Source of the DNA: a bacterium
GTDB lineage: Bacteria; Patescibacteriota; Patescibacteriia; Patescibacteriales; Patescibacteriaceae
DNA length: 8,794 bases
Assembly: GCA_021818075.1 (NCBI GenBank)
Contig: JAKAFD010000032.1
Location: 1 to 8,794, forward strand
Direction of reading: 5' to 3'
The notes under the pieces are model-generated. The model saw nothing but the letters and a program-made list of their open reading frames with translations. It was not told the origin of the DNA and did no database searches. Each line of letters begins with the position of its first letter. Positions within the stretch are counted from its first letter, which is position 1. This document shows positions 7,653-8,794 of the stretch, piece by piece. The position numbers and the translations under genes were made by a program.

Positions 7653-7681
7653 TTGTTGCTTTTTATTTTTTTTGCTATAAT
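7653..7681 (+). promoter_or_regulatory. Sigma-70-type promoter P1 upstream of the lysine-rich peptide gene
   Basis: TTGTTG at 7653-7658 and TATAAT at 7676-7681 are separated by 17 bases, the ideal spacing. The -10 box is preceded by TGC, giving an extended -10 element. Transcription would begin near 7688 on the plus strand, in a T-rich gap after valS. The -35 box matches only the TTG half of the consensus, but the perfect -10 compensates. A near copy lies 85 bases downstream. Confidence 0.65.
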
Positions 7682-7737
7682 AAAGATAAGAAAAATATTT
7701 TAAAATTTTTGTTGATGAATTTTTTTCTGTCCGTCTC

Positions 7738-7766
7738 TTGTTGAAATAATTTTTAATTGCTATAAT
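7738..7766 (+). promoter_or_regulatory. Sigma-70-type promoter P2 upstream of the lysine-rich peptide gene
   Basis: TTGTTG at 7738-7743, a 17-base spacer, then TGC plus TATAAT at 7761-7766. The boxes, spacing and flanks (TCTCTTGTTG and TTGCTATAAT) are the same as in P1. Transcription would begin near 7773, giving a leader of about 54 bases to the start codon at 7827. This is the nearer and probably main promoter of the 25-residue gene. Confidence 0.7.
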
Positions 7767-7780
7767 TAAAAAAAGAAAAT

Positions 7781-7807
7781 AAATTTTTGCCATCAACGCA
7801 AAATTTT
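7781..7807 (+). other. Short imperfect hairpin in the leader of the 25-residue gene
   Basis: Bases 7785-7790 (TTTTGC) pair with 7798-7803 (GCAAAA) around a 7-base loop. One mismatch further out, three more A-T pairs can form (7781-7783 with 7805-7807). It is AT-rich and weak, and sits just before the ribosome binding site. It may stabilise the mRNA or be chance. Confidence 0.3.
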
Positions 7808-7813
7808 CTACTA

Positions 7814-7822
7814 AGGGGGTGA
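7814..7822 (+). promoter_or_regulatory. Strong ribosome binding site
   Basis: AGGGGGTGA lies 4 bases before the ATG at 7827, with its core about 7 bases away. With the preceding A it differs from the ideal AAGGAGGTGA at one base. It is by far the best Shine-Dalgarno in the window; most other genes here have none that is convincing. It fixes the start of the 25-residue gene and suggests high translation. Confidence 0.8.
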
Positions 7823-7826
7823 GCTT

Positions 7827-7904
7827 ATGGCTAAGAAAAGAAAAGCGGCCAAGAAGACTAAAAAAGCCGCCAAGAAAACCAAAAAAACTAAAAAGAGAAA
7901 ATAG
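7827..7904 (+). CDS. Tiny lysine-rich polycationic protein (25 residues), histone-tail-like
   Basis: ATG at 7827 and TAG at 7902-7904 encode 25 residues: 14 Lys, 2 Arg, 4 Ala, 3 Thr, no acidic residue and no aromatic one. The peptide opens MAKKRKAAKK, continues with AAKKTKK-type repeats, and ends KKRK. The repeats resemble C-terminal tails of histone H1 and of bacterial H1-like proteins such as HctB and AlgP. It probably binds nucleic acid, either DNA compaction or a ribosome/RNA role; the function is not proven. Support for a real gene is strong: two promoters with perfect -10 boxes, the window's best ribosome binding site, and two terminators just downstream, all in the right order for a single-gene unit. 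It is too short for most gene callers. Alternatively the unit could be a small RNA with an incidental frame, but the Shine-Dalgarno argues against that. Confidence 0.78.
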   Translation: MAKKRKAAKKTKKAAKKTKKTKKRK

Positions 7905-7917
7905 TTTTACGGTAAAG

Positions 7918-7955
7918 TAACTCCGCGCTTAATTAGGCGCGGAGTTATTTATTTT
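7918..7955 (+). terminator. Rho-independent terminator of the 25-residue gene
   Basis: A perfect 11-bp stem (7918-7928 with 7937-7947; core CTCCGCGC/GCGCGGAG) has an 8-base loop and is followed by a T-rich run, TTTATTTT. It lies 13 bases after the TAG stop at 7904. Confidence 0.85.
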
Positions 7956-7984
7956 AAAAAATCCGCTTGATTAGCGGATTTTTT
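7956..7984. terminator. Bidirectional terminator between convergent genes
   Basis: A perfect 12-bp stem pairs AAAAAATCCGCT (7956-7967) with AGCGGATTTTTT (7973-7984) around a 5-base loop, TGATT. The A-tract and T-tract let it stop transcription from both strands. It backs up the first terminator on the plus strand and ends the minus-strand gene that stops at 7983, whose stop codon it overlaps. Confidence 0.85.
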
Positions 7985-8231
7985 ATTTATTTAACTGGTT
8001 TTTAATCCATTGCCGCGCCTGGCGGGCGATTTGCCGGCAGTAAAAATTTTTCTCGGCGTGAACTCGCCCCATAATTCGGAACAGTTTGTCGTCGGTTAAA
8101 AACTGGCCGGTGTAATCCACCAAATTGGTGATGGCGCCGCGGTAAGTAAAAACTTTTGGTTTGCCAAAAATTATTTTATGGTCGGTGTTAAAACTTAGAT
8201 GTTCGTAAACACACTCTGCTTTCAGCTCCAC
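7983..8231 (-). CDS. Small protein of unknown function (82 residues)
   Basis: I do not recognise this family. It is a soluble 82-residue protein with a Val/Phe/Tyr-rich centre (KVFTYRGAITNLVDYTGQFL, about residues 26-45) and a basic helical C-terminus (about 64-82, with RQIARQARQWIKNQ), which could contact nucleic acid. The start chosen is GTG at 8231; an in-frame TAA 9-12 bases upstream (8241-8243) rules out much extension, and no ATG lies near the N-terminus. No good Shine-Dalgarno is visible. Codon use (CGC, GCC, CTG) matches hisS and valS, so it looks like host coding sequence. The short length, weak start and lack of a clear promoter leave open that it is the remnant of a longer gene. 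The paired DnaA-box palindrome lies 15 bases upstream. Confidence 0.55.
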   Translation of the reverse strand: MELKAECVYEHLSFNTDHKIIFGKPKVFTYRGAITNLVDYTGQFLTDDKLFRIMGRVHAEKNFYCRQIARQARQWIKNQLNK

Positions 8232-8245
8232 GAAACCGGTTTACT

Positions 8246-8265
8246 TGTGGATAACTTTATCCACT
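8246..8265. promoter_or_regulatory. Palindrome of two facing DnaA-box-like sites
   Basis: GTGGATAA (8247-8254) and TTATCCAC (8257-8264) form a perfect 8-bp inverted repeat with a 2-base centre, CT. On the minus strand 8254-8246 reads TTATCCACA, an exact DnaA box. On the plus strand 8257-8265 reads TTATCCACT, matching at 8 of 9 positions. It lies just upstream of the 82-residue gene, after the terminator of the 123-residue gene. It could bind DnaA or be an operator for another regulator. Confidence 0.55.
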
Positions 8266-8283
8266 GGACTGCCGACCGGTAAT

Positions 8284-8320
8284 AAAAAATCCGCCAGGGC
8301 GTTTGCGAGGCGGATTATTT
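8284..8320 (-). terminator. Rho-independent terminator of the 123-residue minus-strand gene
   Basis: An 8-bp stem (AATCCGCC 8288-8295 with GGCGGATT 8309-8316) encloses a 13-base loop that may hold a further 2-bp pair. On the minus strand the stem is followed by a T-run (bases 8289-8284). It begins 16 bases after the minus-strand stop codon at 8336. T-rich sequence on the other side means it may also work on the plus strand. Confidence 0.8.
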
Positions 8321-8335
8321 TTTTAAAATTTTTGT

Positions 8336-8707
8336 TTAAGCGGGAACGGCATCGTCGGCGTGCAGGGCTTCAAGCGAGTTAGCGATAACTTTTTCTTCCA
8401 ACTCCGGTCTTAAAGCAAAAGAGTTCAACATAACCGGCAGACAATGAACTCTGTAGCAAGCATCGTAAGCCGTCTGTAAATCGCAAGACTTTTCTATTAA
8501 CTGGTTTAAGCCTAGAGCCAGGGGTTCTAGCTCTGCTGTTTGGCCCAGGAAGTAATACAAACTGCTTAATTTACTTAACTCGTTATCAATGGTTAGTAAA
8601 CAGCATTGCAGATTTGCATCAGAGATTAAATTTAGTATCGGCAAGACTTCGCTGAACTCATTAAGAGATTCGTCAAGTGTCTTAAAAATTTCTTTAACCT
8701 CATCCAT
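8336..8707 (-). CDS. Small helical protein of unknown function (123 residues)
   Basis: I do not recognise this family. The protein is acidic and almost entirely helical by eye: an opening MDEVKEIFKTLDESLNEF helix, then leucine-rich segments (VLPILNLISD, ELSKLSSLYYFLG), a middle helix with four Cys in all (C35 and C36, C74, C84), and a C-terminal ELEEKVIANSLEALHADD segment. No signal peptide or membrane span is apparent. The start is ATG at 8707. An extended -10-like TTGCTATAAA lies at 8726-8717 on the minus strand, so the 5' leader would be only a few bases; no Shine-Dalgarno is clear. A hairpin terminator follows the stop. The Leu/Glu pattern could reflect a helical bundle or an interaction domain, but nothing specific can be claimed. 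Confidence 0.65.
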   Translation of the reverse strand: MDEVKEIFKTLDESLNEFSEVLPILNLISDANLQCCLLTIDNELSKLSSLYYFLGQTAELEPLALGLNQLIEKSCDLQTAYDACYRVHCLPVMLNSFALRPELEEKVIANSLEALHADDAVPA

Positions 8708-8716
8708 TCTTTCGCG

Positions 8717-8726
8717 TTTATAGCAA
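8717..8726 (-). promoter_or_regulatory. Possible extended -10 promoter element of the 123-residue gene
   Basis: On the minus strand TTGC plus TATAAA (8722-8717) fits an extended -10 element and shares TTGCTATAA with P1 and P2. No good -35 box is seen 16-18 bases upstream. Only 9 bases separate it from the ATG at 8707, so transcription would begin within about 3 bases of the start codon. Low confidence. Confidence 0.35.
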
Positions 8727-8794
8727 GGCGATTGCTTATTAACGGTTGAGAAAAAATTTGTTTTTAATTGGTTAAAGGACGACTTTACCGTTGC

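Noticed and set aside
7380..7796. Minus-strand open frame of 138 codons across the end of valS and the promoter region
   Set aside because: Half of it is the antisense of the ValRS coiled coil, and the rest is Lys/Phe/Tyr low-complexity translation of AT-rich promoter DNA; it would run through both plus-strand promoters.
8235..8280. ACCGGT copies at 8235-8240 and 8275-8280 as flanking repeats of the DnaA-box palindrome
   Set aside because: ACCGGT is a 6-base palindrome, the distances to the central repeat differ (6 and 10 bases), and such a short GC-rich match is easily chance.

Overview
The window looks like a piece of a bacterial chromosome, most likely from a candidate phyla radiation (Patescibacteria) lineage. 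This is inferred from the style of the housekeeping proteins, a ComEC without a nuclease domain, tight gene packing with mostly absent Shine-Dalgarno sequences, and a tiny lysine-rich protein gene. TGA ends comEC and hisS, so UGA is a normal stop here; this argues against the recoded SR1/Gracilibacteria groups. No rRNA, tRNA, CRISPR array or transposase is visible. No gene-free stretch exceeds about 230 bases.

Layout. (1) Positions 1-612: the 3' end of a ComEC/Rec2-type DNA uptake channel gene; the true start lies outside the window. (2) Positions 613-3727: a four-gene AT-rich cassette inserted between comEC and hisS with almost no spacer at either side. It holds a beta-class DNA methyltransferase fused to a C-terminal staphylococcal-nuclease-like domain that has lost most catalytic residues, an MjaI-family restriction endonuclease starting 1 base after it, a 110-residue protein of unknown function, and a 245-residue protein with a HEPN-like RNxxxH motif (R181/H186). 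I read this as a small defence island: a type II restriction-modification pair, probably acting at CTAG, plus a candidate second, RNA-targeting module. (3) Positions 3728-7596: hisS and valS, overlapping by ATGA, with much higher GC.

(4) Positions 7597-7984: an AT-rich intergenic region with two near-identical promoters 85 bases apart (each TTGTTG, 17 bases, TGCTATAAT). They drive a 25-residue protein with 14 Lys and 2 Arg, preceded by the best ribosome binding site in the window and followed by two consecutive hairpin terminators. (5) Positions 7983-8707, minus strand: two small unrecognised genes, separated by a terminator and by a perfect inverted repeat whose arms match DnaA boxes.

The strongest leads are the methyltransferase with a degenerate nuclease-fold domain paired with an MjaI-type enzyme, the unknown-plus-HEPN pair next to it, the strongly expressed-looking 25-residue polycation under duplicated promoters, and the paired DnaA-box palindrome. 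Family assignments come from reading motifs by eye; no database search was run.
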